This document shows positions 1 through 9,751 of a stretch of DNA of 64,000 nucleotides, piece by piece. The stretch is taken from the NCBI GenBank assembly GCA_003281605.1, contig QCBM01000004.1, positions 62,001 through 126,000 of the forward strand, written 5' to 3'. Made by a program: the position numbers and the translations under genes. Numbering within the stretch: the first letter of the stretch is position 1; each line of letters begins with the position of its first letter. The notes under the pieces were generated by a model. That model did not search any database. It had not been told where the DNA came from and saw only the letters and a program-made list of their open reading frames with translations. Source of the stretch: Prochlorococcus sp. AG-347-I06 (GTDB taxonomy: Bacteria > Cyanobacteriota > Cyanobacteriia > PCC-6307 > Cyanobiaceae).

Positions 1-95
1 GCTACGGCTTTAAACTTATCAGGCTGCTCACTAGCTATTTCGAGAGTTTGAGTCCCTATTGAACCAGTAGAACCGAGCACAGTAATGTATTTCAA
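1..95 (-). CDS. dxr: 1-deoxy-D-xylulose 5-phosphate reductoisomerase, N-terminal part (truncated by window start)
   Basis: Reverse-strand translation [32 protein letters not shown] from a probable TTG start at 95, with an in-frame stop just upstream; typical Dxr N-terminus. Confidence 0.85.
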   Translation of the reverse strand, partial: MKYITVLGSTGSIGTQTLEIASEQPDKFKAV

Positions 96-177
96 TTTTC
101 TCTGATATTTCTAATATCTTCCCATTTAAAGGTGTATTTAAAAAACAAAAATTTCAAATTGGTTTTTTTCTTAAAAT

Positions 178-1647
178 TTAGACCCTTATCCATGTTGTTA
201 TTTCCTTTGATTGATCAATAAGTTCAATACCTTTTTCGTTTAACAAATTCCTTATTTCATCGGCCTTTGCATAATTCTTTTCCATTTTTGCTTTCAATCT
301 TTCATTAATAAGAGATGATATTTCTTCTTTTGTTATTTTACTTTCTTTTACTAAAAATTCTTTTTTAAGACCAAGTACCTCAGTCAACTTTGCAAGAGTT
401 TTAAAATTTTCAAGTAGAAAGAATTTTTGATTTAGGTCTATTTTAAAACCTTCAACCCTTTGAAATTGGTTTAAAAAGTTTTTTAATGGTTTCGCTAAAT
501 CGTAAATAATTGCAATAGCACCTGCTGTATTGAGGTCATTTCCAAGAGCCTCAGAAAATTTAAGCTTTTTTTGAGATAATTCAAAACTTATTTTCTCTTT
601 ATATTCTTCTTCGATAGATTCATCTTTATCAATAGATCCAAAACTACCTTTTGTAAGATCCATAAAAGAAAGGGCTATATTAATATTTTTCCAAGCTTCT
701 GAAGCACTCCTTAAAGCTTCTTCAGTAAAATCAAGTGGTTTTCTATAATTCACAGTCATAACAAAATATCGCAAAGTCATAGGGCTTATACCTGACTTAA
801 TTAGCTCTCTGATAGTTTTAAAATTTTTAAGGGATTTACTCATCTTTTGTCCATTTACATTGACCATCCCATTGTGTAACCAATAGTTCGCTAGCTTTTT
901 GCCATTGGCTGCTTCTGATTGGGCGATTTCATTCTCATGATGTGGAAAAATTAAATCAGAACCACCTAAATGGATATCGATAGTATCTCCTAATTCATCT
1001 TTAACCATTGCCGAACATTCAATATGCCATCCTGGCCTACCTTTACCCCATGGCGAATCAAAAAATGGTTCATCATCTTTGGCTTTTTTCCATAGCGCAA
1101 AATCTTGCGGATTAAGTTTTTTACTATTTTCCTCATTAACCATTCTTCCTTGCTGATTTATATTTTGTTCTTGTAAATTTTGATTACTTAGCTTTCCATA
1201 ATTTTTATTTTTAAAAACAGAATAATAAACATCTCCATCCCTAGAGTATGCATAACCTTTGTCCTCAAGGATTGTGATGAAGGAGCAGATATTGCATATA
1301 TGATTCGTTGCTCTTGGCATGCTATCCGGACGCATTATCCCTAAAGAATCCATATCTTTATGAAATTCAATGATATTCTTTTCAGATACTTCCTTCATTG
1401 AACTGCTTTCTTCTTTCGCTCTTTTTAAGATCTTGTCATCAATATCTGTAAAATTTTGAACATACTTCACTTTGAAATCACTGTAAATTAAAAATCTTCT
1501 CAATACATCCCAAGCGATATAACTTCTGGCATGACCAAGATGACATAAATCATAAACAGTTACCCCACAACAATAAATTTTTACTACATCATCAATAGGC
1601 TTAAAAACCTCAACTTTTTTGCTTAAAGTATTAAAAAGTTTAATCAT
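178..1647 (-). CDS. cysS: Cysteinyl-tRNA synthetase
   Basis: 489 aa; HLGHARSY, WHIECSAM and KMSKSLKNF motifs. Confidence 0.97.
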   Translation of the reverse strand: MIKLFNTLSKKVEVFKPIDDVVKIYCCGVTVYDLCHLGHARSYIAWDVLRRFLIYSDFKVKYVQNFTDIDDKILKRAKEESSSMKEVSEKNIIEFHKDMDSLGIMRPDSMPRATNHICNICSFITILEDKGYAYSRDGDVYYSVFKNKNYGKLSNQNLQEQNINQQGRMVNEENSKKLNPQDFALWKKAKDDEPFFDSPWGKGRPGWHIECSAMVKDELGDTIDIHLGGSDLIFPHHENEIAQSEAANGKKLANYWLHNGMVNVNGQKMSKSLKNFKTIRELIKSGISPMTLRYFVMTVNYRKPLDFTEEALRSASEAWKNINIALSFMDLTKGSFGSIDKDESIEEEYKEKISFELSQKKLKFSEALGNDLNTAGAIAIIYDLAKPLKNFLNQFQRVEGFKIDLNQKFFLLENFKTLAKLTEVLGLKKEFLVKESKITKEEISSLINERLKAKMEKNYAKADEIRNLLNEKGIELIDQSKEITTWIRV

Positions 1648-1671
1648 CTTAAAATAAGTATTTCATAAGGT

Positions 1672-4602
1672 TTATTTTGTCTCCATCCAATTGTCTCCAA
1701 TTCCAATATCAACTAAAAGAGGCACATTTAATTTTACACAATCTTCCATAGTCTTCTTTACTAATTTCGTCGTAATTTCTAAAGAATCCGGTTCAACTTC
1801 AAACAATAATTCATCATGTACTTGTAAAAGCATTTTTGCTGGAACATTCATTTCTATGAGTTTTTTATTTAGTTGAACCATTGCAATTTTAATAATATCT
1901 GCACTTGAACCCTGAATTGGGGCATTGGCTGCGGCTCTTAGTGACTGTGCTTCCATGCCAGCTCTTCTTGCGGATTGCAAGTCAATTTCGTAAGGATCTT
2001 TTCCTTTTAATCTTCCAAGTCCATTTTTATCAAACTTAAATTCTCTCTTTCTACCAAAAATTGTTTTGACATAACCTTTTGATAAGGCAAGCCTTTCTTG
2101 AAGTTCAAGAAATTGGAAAATTTTTGAATATCTTTCTTTGTATTTTATTAGGAATTCTTTTGCTTCTGGAGTACTTACTCCTGTAGAACGTGCAAACTTT
2201 TTAATTCCCATACCATAGATAACTCCGAAATTTATTGTTTTCCCAACTCTCCTCTCATCAGAAGAAATTTCTTCTTTCTCAAAAATTAATCTTGCAGTCA
2301 AAGAATGAATGTCATCATTTTTATGAAATGCATTTATTAGAATTTCTTCATCCGCTAAGTGAGCGAGTATTCTTAATTCGATCTGAGAATAATCAGCTGA
2401 TAAAAGTTTCCAATTTTTTTCAGGCAAGAATGCTTTTCTGATTCTCCTACTAAATTCAGTTCTAACCGGGATATTTTGAAGATTAGGATTGCTACTACTT
2501 AGTCTCCCAGTTGCTGTAGCAGCTTGATTAAAGTTTGTATGAACTCTTCCTGTCTTTTTGTTAATAAGATTTGGAAGAGCATCAATATAGGTGCTAAGTA
2601 ATTTGCTAAGAGTTCTATGTTTTATTAAATGTTGGATTATTTCATGTTCGTCGACTAATCTTTCTAGGACTACTGCATCTGTACTCCATCCTGTTTTTGT
2701 TTTCCGTGATTTTTTCTTATCCAAATTTAATTTTTCAAACAAGATCTCACCAAGTTGTTTTGGTGAAGATAGATTGAAACTCTCCTCTGCTAACTCATAA
2801 ACTTTACTTTCAATATCTTTTAAGGTACTTTTTAATTCTTTTGAGAGTTTACCCAAATAAGGGATGTCGATGGTTATGCCATTCATTTCCATTTGGGACA
2901 ATACAGGCTCTAAAGGTAGCTCGATTTCTTCGAACAATTTGATTAATTCATCTTTTTCCTTTGAAAAACTTTCTTTAAAAATTTTGACAATCTTAAAAGT
3001 TAGAAAAACATCATAACCGCAGTAAATACTAGCTTCATCAATATCAACAAATGAAAAGTCTTTATTTTTTCCAACTGTCTCCTTAAATGAAGGCGGCTTA
3101 AATCCAAATAATCTAAAACTAATTTCACTTAACCCATGTTTCTCCTGATTATTAAGAAGGTAGTCTGCTAACAAGGTGTCAAAGGTTACGCCTTTAAGAT
3201 CAAGCCCATGATTAAAAAATATTTGCCTATCAAATTTAGAATTTTGGAGTACCTTTTCTTTTTTTGGATCTTCTATCCAATTTCTTAGCTTTGAGAATAC
3301 ATCTTCAATTGATAATTGATTGGGGGTCTCCTTTTTTGTTTGATGACCAAGAGGTATATAAAATAAATCATCATTTTCTTTTCCAAGACATAACCCTATC
3401 CCAACAAGTTCCGCATCGATTGGATTCAAACTATTGGTCTCTGTATCTAAAGAAACTATTTGATTAGTCTTGTCTAATCTTTGAATTAATTTATCCAGTA
3501 ATTCGAAATCATTTACAACAGTCACGTTGATTTTAGGGATTTTATTTTCACTATTTTCTAATTCATTATTGCCTGCAACTTTTGGGGCCTTCTCCTCCTC
3601 TTTAGCTACATTATTTTTGTCAAAACCACCTTTGCTGAAAGTTGAATTGAAAATATCAATTTGTCTCAGTAGTGTTGATAGTTCTAATTTTTTCAGTGAC
3701 TCTGAAAGTAGTTCTTGATTTATATTTTTTAATTCATAACCGTTACTTAAAATTAAAGGCACCTCAGTATTTATTTTTGCTAAATCCCTGGAAAGAAAAG
3801 CATTATGTTTATCGTTTCTAAGCTTTTCTATAACTGAACCTTTGATGAATCCTTTATATTTCTTATCGTTGTTCTGCTGAATCTTGTCCAAAGCCTGATA
3901 GATTCCATCAAGCGTATCGTTCTCTTTTAGTAGATTAATTGCAGTTTTTGGCCCTACTCCTTTAATACCTGGAATATTATCAGAACTATCACCAGTTAGG
4001 GCTTTCAGATCAACTACTCTTTCTGGCGCAACACCTAATTTTTCTTTTACTCCATTTTCATTCATAAGAGTTGGATTTCCACTTTTCGCATATGGACCAC
4101 CACCCATATAAAGTACATAAATATCTTTTTGATCATCTACTAATTGAAATAAGTCCCTATCTCCAGAAAGAATATTCACGCACCATCCTTTAGAAGAAGC
4201 ATCATTTGCAATTGTGCCCAGGAGATCATCTGCTTCGTATCCTGGAGATTTAAAAATTGGTAAATTAAGGCTTTCTTCCAAAATGATTTCTAGTTGTTCA
4301 ATATCCTGAAAAAAAACATCTGGTGCTAAATCTCTATTGGCCTTATAATTTGGATCTAATTCATGTCTGAAAGTAGGTTTTTCGGTATCAAAAGTAATAC
4401 AAACACCCTCAGGACTAATATTTTTACAATTATCCAGAAGGCTTTTTAGAAATCCATAAGTGACACTTGTTGGAAATCCCTCTTTGGTAGTTAAACCTCC
4501 ATCAATCCCTTTGCTAAATGCATAGAAGCTTCTAAAAGCAAGTGAGTGGCCATCGACTAAAAGTAAAATTGGTTTTTTAGAGTTTTCAGATTTTAAACTC
4601 AT
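1672..4602 (-). CDS. polA: DNA polymerase I
   Basis: 976 aa; 5'-3' exonuclease N-terminus (LLLVDGHSLAFRSFYA), 3'-5' exonuclease (SLDTETNSL), polymerase motifs (SADYSQIELRILAHL, QVHDELLFEV). Confidence 0.97.
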   Translation of the reverse strand: MSLKSENSKKPILLLVDGHSLAFRSFYAFSKGIDGGLTTKEGFPTSVTYGFLKSLLDNCKNISPEGVCITFDTEKPTFRHELDPNYKANRDLAPDVFFQDIEQLEIILEESLNLPIFKSPGYEADDLLGTIANDASSKGWCVNILSGDRDLFQLVDDQKDIYVLYMGGGPYAKSGNPTLMNENGVKEKLGVAPERVVDLKALTGDSSDNIPGIKGVGPKTAINLLKENDTLDGIYQALDKIQQNNDKKYKGFIKGSVIEKLRNDKHNAFLSRDLAKINTEVPLILSNGYELKNINQELLSESLKKLELSTLLRQIDIFNSTFSKGGFDKNNVAKEEEKAPKVAGNNELENSENKIPKINVTVVNDFELLDKLIQRLDKTNQIVSLDTETNSLNPIDAELVGIGLCLGKENDDLFYIPLGHQTKKETPNQLSIEDVFSKLRNWIEDPKKEKVLQNSKFDRQIFFNHGLDLKGVTFDTLLADYLLNNQEKHGLSEISFRLFGFKPPSFKETVGKNKDFSFVDIDEASIYCGYDVFLTFKIVKIFKESFSKEKDELIKLFEEIELPLEPVLSQMEMNGITIDIPYLGKLSKELKSTLKDIESKVYELAEESFNLSSPKQLGEILFEKLNLDKKKSRKTKTGWSTDAVVLERLVDEHEIIQHLIKHRTLSKLLSTYIDALPNLINKKTGRVHTNFNQAATATGRLSSSNPNLQNIPVRTEFSRRIRKAFLPEKNWKLLSADYSQIELRILAHLADEEILINAFHKNDDIHSLTARLIFEKEEISSDERRVGKTINFGVIYGMGIKKFARSTGVSTPEAKEFLIKYKERYSKIFQFLELQERLALSKGYVKTIFGRKREFKFDKNGLGRLKGKDPYEIDLQSARRAGMEAQSLRAAANAPIQGSSADIIKIAMVQLNKKLIEMNVPAKMLLQVHDELLFEVEPDSLEITTKLVKKTMEDCVKLNVPLLVDIGIGDNWMETK

Positions 4603-5660
4603 TTTCTCTTCTTAGCCCAAGGTGGAATATCAATAAAGATTTGCTCTCCAGGTTCTAATCCATCAATTACTGAAGTTTTATTTCCACTACTAATACCAAT
4701 TTCGATTTTTTCAAATTTGGGAGAATTGTTTTTATCAACTTTCAAAATTCCTTTTTCACCTTTTTCAGTGACAATAGAAACTGTTGGTACTAAGATTTTT
4801 TCTTCATTACCTTCGACTCTAAATTCAAGATCTGCAGTCATCCCAATTTTAATTTCTTCAGAAATATCTTTAAAATTTAAAGTTACTTCGAATGAGGTTA
4901 CATTATTATCTTTTACAGCTCTTGTGGCTATTTTTTTAACTATGGCACTATATTTTTTTGAGGGATAAGCCTCAATTCTTACTGAGGCTTCTTGACCTAT
5001 TTTTATTCTGCCAATGTCACTCTCAGGAACTTTAGCAACAATTTCTAGGCCCTCTGATAGTTCAAAAATAAAGTTTTTGGTTTTAGGGTCTGAACTTAAG
5101 TTTGTACTTGGTGTGACATAAGATCCTATCTCAGCATATTTTGCAGTTATCTTTCCTCCATAAGGAGCTTTAATTAGATAGAAACTTTTTTCAGCTTTTG
5201 CATCATTAAGTTTTGCGCTACTAATGTTGTAGTTATTTTTATAACTTTCATAGTCTTCTTTACTTACTGCGCCTTCTTGATATAAATATTCCCTTCTCAA
5301 AAATTCAGATTTTTGTTTTTCTACATTTAATTCAAGTTCTTCAATTTTATAGATAAAATCTTCATCATCAAGAGAAGCTAAAACCTGATCTTTTTTTACA
5401 AGATCGCCCTCATCTACTTTGATTTCTTTTATTACGCCTTGCTTCCGAGGCCCAATATTGCTTGTCCTTATTGCTTTTACTTCACCACTAGTATTAATTG
5501 AATCTGAGAGGATTCCTTTTTCAACTTGAACTACAAAATCAGCAATATCTTTTGTCTTATTTTTCTTGAAGGAATTGGTTATAAAAACGAAAAATATAGC
5601 TAGAGAAAGCAATATAATTCCACTTCTTAGATTTATATTTTTTTTTATTAAATCAAACAT
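4599..5660 (-). CDS. HlyD-family periplasmic adaptor (efflux membrane fusion protein)
   Basis: 353 aa; one N-terminal TM helix, biotinyl-lipoyl-like halves (KEIKVDEGDLVKKDQVLASLDD, LIKAPYGGKI); 4-bp overlap with polA. Confidence 0.85.
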   Translation of the reverse strand: MFDLIKKNINLRSGIILLSLAIFFVFITNSFKKNKTKDIADFVVQVEKGILSDSINTSGEVKAIRTSNIGPRKQGVIKEIKVDEGDLVKKDQVLASLDDEDFIYKIEELELNVEKQKSEFLRREYLYQEGAVSKEDYESYKNNYNISSAKLNDAKAEKSFYLIKAPYGGKITAKYAEIGSYVTPSTNLSSDPKTKNFIFELSEGLEIVAKVPESDIGRIKIGQEASVRIEAYPSKKYSAIVKKIATRAVKDNNVTSFEVTLNFKDISEEIKIGMTADLEFRVEGNEEKILVPTVSIVTEKGEKGILKVDKNNSPKFEKIEIGISSGNKTSVIDGLEPGEQIFIDIPPWAKKRK

Positions 5661-5804
5661 TTGTTTTTAAAAGCAGAAGTAGAGAATATTTAGGAACAAA
5701 ATAAATAATCAAGACGATTATAATTAACTTATCCAAGATTGGTTAAGTAAATACTATATTACTAGAAGATGTTTTCTTGATAATTTTTCCATAAGTTTTT
5801 TCAA

Positions 5805-6896
5805 ATGTTAAAAGCAGGTATTATTGGATTACCAAATGTTGGAAAATCAACTCTATTTAATGCACTTGTAGAAAATGCTAAGGCCCAAGCGGCTAATTTT
5901 CCCTTTTGTACTATAGAACCTAATAAAGGGATAGTTTCAGTCCCAGATCAAAGGTTGCAAGAGTTAGGTAATTTAAGTTCTAGCCAAAATATTATCCCAA
6001 CAAAAATTGAATTTGTAGATATCGCAGGACTAGTAAAAGGAGCTAGTAAAGGCGAAGGTTTGGGAAATAAATTTTTATCAAATATTAGGGAGGTTGATGC
6101 AATAGTTCATGTTGTAAGGTGCTTTGAAGATAGTGATGTAATTCATGTTTCTGGGAAAGTAGATCCCCTGGATGACATAGAGATAATTAATCTGGAATTG
6201 AATTTAGCTGATTTATCTCAACTCCAAAAAAGAAGAGAAAGAATTAAAAAACAGGTTAGAACTAGTAAAGAGGCAGCTAAAGAAGATACCTTACTAGAAA
6301 AAATTGAAGAAAAGCTAGAGAAAGGCATTTCAGTTAGATCAATATCTTTGAATGAAGAAGAAAATTTAATAATTAAGCAATTAGGCTTCCTTACTGCTAA
6401 ACCAATTATTTACGCAACTAATTTGAATGAAAATGATTTAGCTGAAGGTAATGATTTTTCATCAACAGTTCAGAGTTTTGCAAGCAATGAAAATACAGAA
6501 TGTATAAAAATATCAGCGCAAGTCGAATCTGAATTAATAGAGTTAGAACCAGAAGATAAAAAAGACTACCTTATTGGCTTAGGAGTAGAAGAAGGGGGAT
6601 TAAGTTCATTAATTAGATCAACATATAAATTATTGGGATTAAAAACTTATTTTACTACAGGCGAAAAGGAGACAAAAGCTTGGACAATAAAAGATGGGAT
6701 GACTGCGCCACAGGCAGCAGGAGTAATTCATACTGATTTTGAAAAAGGATTTATAAGAGCTCAGACTATTTCGTATCAAAATTTAATTGATTCAGGTTCA
6801 ATTGCCAATGCAAAAACTAAAGGTCTTTTAAGAAGTGAAGGAAAGGAATATATTGTTAACGAAGGTGATGTAATGGAGTTCTTATTTAACGTTTAG
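5805..6896 (+). CDS. ychF: Redox-regulated ATPase/GTPase YchF
   Basis: 363 aa; GLPNVGKSTLFNAL P-loop and YchF C-terminal TGS region. Confidence 0.97.
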   Translation: MLKAGIIGLPNVGKSTLFNALVENAKAQAANFPFCTIEPNKGIVSVPDQRLQELGNLSSSQNIIPTKIEFVDIAGLVKGASKGEGLGNKFLSNIREVDAIVHVVRCFEDSDVIHVSGKVDPLDDIEIINLELNLADLSQLQKRRERIKKQVRTSKEAAKEDTLLEKIEEKLEKGISVRSISLNEEENLIIKQLGFLTAKPIIYATNLNENDLAEGNDFSSTVQSFASNENTECIKISAQVESELIELEPEDKKDYLIGLGVEEGGLSSLIRSTYKLLGLKTYFTTGEKETKAWTIKDGMTAPQAAGVIHTDFEKGFIRAQTISYQNLIDSGSIANAKTKGLLRSEGKEYIVNEGDVMEFLFNV

Positions 6897-6904
6897 TAAG
6901 TCTC

Positions 6905-7063
6905 TTAATGCTTACTGTTTTGCTTTTTGAATTTAAATTCAAAAAATGAAATTAATAAAATTAAGATACATCCTAAGCAACTTCCTATTAACCCAAAAAT
7001 AATGGTTGTAAAGCCATCATCGTAGCCATATTGTAGTTGTGGTAAGTGAGGAGGTATTGGCAT
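6905..7063 (-). CDS. Small membrane protein (52 aa)
   Basis: MPIPPHLPQLQYGYDDGFTTIIFGLIGSCLGCILILLISFFEFKFKKQNSKH; shares one base with the upstream stop codon (TAATG). Confidence 0.6.
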   Translation of the reverse strand: MPIPPHLPQLQYGYDDGFTTIIFGLIGSCLGCILILLISFFEFKFKKQNSKH

Positions 7064-7224
7064 TATTTTTCAACAGAATTTTCAATATCTTCCAGTAAAT
7101 GTTTAGTTGATCTACTAAAACCATTAGTTTTTAAATAGTTTTGAGCCTCTCTAAATTTTTCAGCTACTCTTTTTGCATAAGGAGTATTCATGGAATTTTG
7201 AGTCATGTTGAAAATGCGACTCAT
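7063..7224 (-). CDS. Hypothetical small protein (53 aa)
   Basis: MSRIFNMTQNSMNTPYAKRVAEKFREAQNYLKTNGFSRSTKHLLEDIENSVEK; overlaps the next start. Confidence 0.6.
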   Translation of the reverse strand: MSRIFNMTQNSMNTPYAKRVAEKFREAQNYLKTNGFSRSTKHLLEDIENSVEK

Positions 7225-7361
7225 TTTATAATCTGATTTAGGTAACCCCTTGATAAGTATTCAAAAATACAAGAATATAAAAATAGGATTTTTTACTTAC
7301 TAAGAAATTTATTGTGAAAAGTTCTTGATTCTCCAAATAAAGTTTTTTCAAATTAGAAAAA

Positions 7362-7652
7362 TTGACAATGACAAATATATTATTAATTCTTTTTTTTGTA
7401 CTTTTATTTGTATTACTTTTTTATTCAAAACGAAATAGAGGGTTAGCTCAAAAAACAACAATTAGTCCAACTTATGTACCTTTCTTAAAAGAACAAGAAT
7501 TTAATCCTTACATAAGTACTGATAATTGGGATTTACACAAACTTAGATTAGATAAATTTAAAAAATCACAATATAAGGGATTAACTTTCTTCGTAAGTTC
7601 AGAAAATAAAATTTACTATCTTTCTGAAGAAGGGGATAAGGTTTATTGCTAA
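7362..7652 (+). CDS. Hypothetical membrane-anchored protein
   Basis: 96 aa ORF, N-terminal TM helix. Confidence 0.65.
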   Translation: MTMTNILLILFFVLLFVLLFYSKRNRGLAQKTTISPTYVPFLKEQEFNPYISTDNWDLHKLRLDKFKKSQYKGLTFFVSSENKIYYLSEEGDKVYC

Positions 7653-7705
7653 CAGGTGAAATTAATTTTATAAATAAGAAAAGCCGGTAGAAATTAATAA
7701 TATTA

Positions 7706-7957
7706 ATGAAGTATTTATTTTTATTATCAGAAAAGTTCTACAGGCTTATTCAATGGGAGTGGAATACCTTAAAAAATCTAAGAAGAACAAAAAGAAAGAA
7801 TTATTTTTTAAGAGGATCATTTGCTTTATTTAGTTTATTCTCTATTCTTTTTTTAATATTTTCGCCTCCTATTACTTTCGGAATATTATTTGGAGAGGGA
7901 TTGAAATTTAGTATTTTTTTTATTTGGATATGGATTTTAAATTTAAAGTTTTTTTGA
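7706..7957 (+). CDS. Hypothetical membrane protein
   Basis: 83 aa ORF, hydrophobic C-terminal half. Confidence 0.55.
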   Translation: MKYLFLLSEKFYRLIQWEWNTLKNLRRTKRKNYFLRGSFALFSLFSILFLIFSPPITFGILFGEGLKFSIFFIWIWILNLKFF

Positions 7958-8015
7958 AAATGTATAATTAATTTAACGAAATTATTTAAAATTAAGAATC
8001 TAAAAAATTTACTTT

Positions 8016-8231
8016 ATGCCAAAAATATTCAAACAAAATAAGTTCGCTTTGTTGGGAGCAAATATATTAATAATTTTACTTTGGGTAACAATATCTTCTT
8101 TTTTGATGAATTTATTTCAAAGTGAAAATGCCCCATTTTATATATATAAAATTTCTTTTTTAATAAGATTTCTCCCTCCTATTTGGGTTACATGGTTCCT
8201 TTGGATAAGAAGAGGTGGTTTAAAAAGATAA
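8016..8231 (+). CDS. Hypothetical membrane protein
   Basis: 71 aa ORF with two TM segments. Confidence 0.55.
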   Translation: MPKIFKQNKFALLGANILIILLWVTISSFLMNLFQSENAPFYIYKISFLIRFLPPIWVTWFLWIRRGGLKR

Positions 8232-8321
8232 TAAAAGCATTTTTGCGTATTTACTATAAAAATAAATCAGTTAAAATCTGTTAGCTTACTTGAAATTTTC
8301 ATTTAAGAATTAGGTAATTGA

Positions 8322-8358
8322 GAGATTGTTTTTAGCTAAGAAACAATCTCTTTTTTTT
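8322..8358 (+). terminator. Rho-independent terminator
   Basis: gagattgttt-ttagctaag-aaacaatctc followed by T8. Confidence 0.85.
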
Positions 8359-8433
8359 AATTATTTTTTCTCATAAAAAAGTATTTGTCAGTATCCCTAT
8401 TGACAAACACTCATGACGATCATGTTTTAAGAA

Positions 8434-8613
8434 TTAAATAGGTAATCGATTATCAATTTCCACTACTCCAGAATCCATAAGACGGCCGATTTTAATAACT
8501 AAAGCCATATCTAACCTTGAAAATTCAGATTGATGGTTAGTTATCCAATCAAGTTCAGAAAGAGTTATTACTCCTAAAGTATTTACTTTAAGAAAAAGTA
8601 AGCCTAGATTCAT
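8434..8613 (-). CDS. Hypothetical small protein (59 aa)
   Basis: MNLGLLFLKVNTLGVITLSELDWITNHQSEFSRLDMALVIKIGRLMDSGVVEIDNRLPI; co-directional with the hli cluster. Confidence 0.6.
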   Translation of the reverse strand: MNLGLLFLKVNTLGVITLSELDWITNHQSEFSRLDMALVIKIGRLMDSGVVEIDNRLPI

Positions 8614-8615
8614 TT

Positions 8616-8744
8616 TTAAAAAATTCCTGGGATTATCCAGCCAAATAAGCCATAATTTACAACTAATGCAAATAAGCCCATCATTGCCATTCTTCCATTA
8701 GTTCTCTCGGCGTTTTGCCAATAAGTTGGTTTTGAATTTTCCAT
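8616..8744 (-). CDS. hli: High-light-inducible (Hli/CAB-like) protein, 42 aa
   Basis: MENSKPTYWQNAERTNGRMAMMGLFALVVNYGLFGWIIPGIF; ERTNGRMAMMG core. Confidence 0.9.
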   Translation of the reverse strand: MENSKPTYWQNAERTNGRMAMMGLFALVVNYGLFGWIIPGIF

Positions 8745-8780
8745 TTTTTCTTATTTGTAGAATTGTTAAATAGTAAGTTT

Positions 8781-9041
8781 TTAAACGAAACCAGGAATTA
8801 TTTGACCTGTTGTTAGGTATGCTCCAACAGCAGCAATTAATCCAAGCATTGCGAATCTGCCGTTAAGAGTTTCAGCAACAACTTTTTCTTTTTCGATTGT
8901 TTTGACTTTTGTGTTTGTGTTTTTCATTTGATTAGAAGATGAATAGTTTAAATTTTCATTTTGAAATTGCTTGGTTAGATAAGCAACGAGGGTGGCTGTA
9001 AAGAATACAATTACGGCTAAAAAACCTGAAAGTGGACTCAT
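8781..9041 (-). CDS. hli: High-light-inducible protein with extra N-terminal TM segment
   Basis: Reading from internal Met MSPLSGFLAVIVFF...LNGRFAMLGLIAAVGAYLTTGQIIPGFV; the longer listed ORF start overlaps the next hli out of frame. Confidence 0.88.
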   Translation of the reverse strand: MSPLSGFLAVIVFFTATLVAYLTKQFQNENLNYSSSNQMKNTNTKVKTIEKEKVVAETLNGRFAMLGLIAAVGAYLTTGQIIPGFV

Positions 9042-9247
9042 TAAAAAATGCCAGGAATAATTTGTCCGGTTGAAACGTAAGCACCTACTAGTGCAACAAG
9101 ACCAATCATTGCCCAACGACCATTAACTTTTTCTGCATTTTGAGGGTAGCTGTCGTATGAAACAGACTCATCTATATAAGGACGTGTTTCAGTAGGAAAC
9201 ATGTTCTGTCTGCCGCCTGATTCAGTAGTAACGTTTGAATTAGCCAT
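9041..9247 (-). CDS. hli: High-light-inducible protein
   Basis: 68 aa; KVNGRWAMIGLVALVGAYVSTGQIIPGIF. Confidence 0.92.
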   Translation of the reverse strand: MANSNVTTESGGRQNMFPTETRPYIDESVSYDSYPQNAEKVNGRWAMIGLVALVGAYVSTGQIIPGIF

Positions 9248-9269
9248 TGAAGTTATGTAATTGTTAACT

Positions 9270-9298
9270 AATGTAACACTACTATTAACAAATGTAAA
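9270..9298 (-). promoter_or_regulatory. Putative sigma70-type promoter of the hli cluster
   Basis: Reverse strand TTTACA-N17-TACATT, preceded by AATAC; matches the promoter found upstream of hli 39147..39254. Confidence 0.5.
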
Positions 9299-9550
9299 GT
9301 ATTAAGCCGAAATAAAGTTATATTCAAGATATTTATTACATAATTGTAGCATAAACGTTACATAGTTTGTTAAATATTTGTTTTTGGGCTCGCTACGCTT
9401 TACAGATTGGTTCGCAAGCTTTTAAGAGTTCAATGCTGTTTTTAATTATTAATTATTAAATCTTTAGAAAGATATCAATTTGGTAGAAAAAACTACATCA
9501 ATCTGAAATTTGAATAGTTAGTTTTTAGATATAAACTATTTCACTTTATT

Positions 9551-9679
9551 ATGGAATTCGCAAAAAAAATCATGACCGAAAAAGCTGAAAAGCTTAATGG
9601 TAAAGCCGCAATGCTTGGAATGTTTGCTCTTGTAGGAGCTTATTATTTTACTGGTCAAATTCTTCCAGGTATTTTCTAG
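9551..9679 (+). CDS. hli: High-light-inducible protein, 42 aa
   Basis: MEFAKKIMTEKAEKLNGKAAMLGMFALVGAYYFTGQILPGIF. Confidence 0.9.
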   Translation: MEFAKKIMTEKAEKLNGKAAMLGMFALVGAYYFTGQILPGIF

Positions 9680-9705
9680 TAAAAATCCTTTTTAAATTTT
9701 TTTCA

Positions 9706-9728
9706 GGGCTTTATCAAGCCCTTTTTTA
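9706..9728 (+). terminator. Rho-independent terminator of hli
   Basis: gggctt-tatc-aagccc followed by T6. Confidence 0.85.
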
Positions 9729-9751
9729 CTGGATGATTAATTATTCCCTTT

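Noticed and set aside
1691-3718. Several + strand ORFs of 61-69 aa inside polA
   Set aside because: Antisense to a well-supported polA frame; low-complexity products typical of shadow ORFs in AT-rich DNA.
8781-9116. Listed 111-aa start of the second hli gene
   Set aside because: The upstream part is an out-of-frame read through the neighbouring hli; internal Met at 9041 gives a sensible TM start.
9386-9420. gggctcgctacgc... as a possible mobile repeat with 39343
   Set aside because: Only about 9 bp are shared; kept as a side note to the hli promoter finding.
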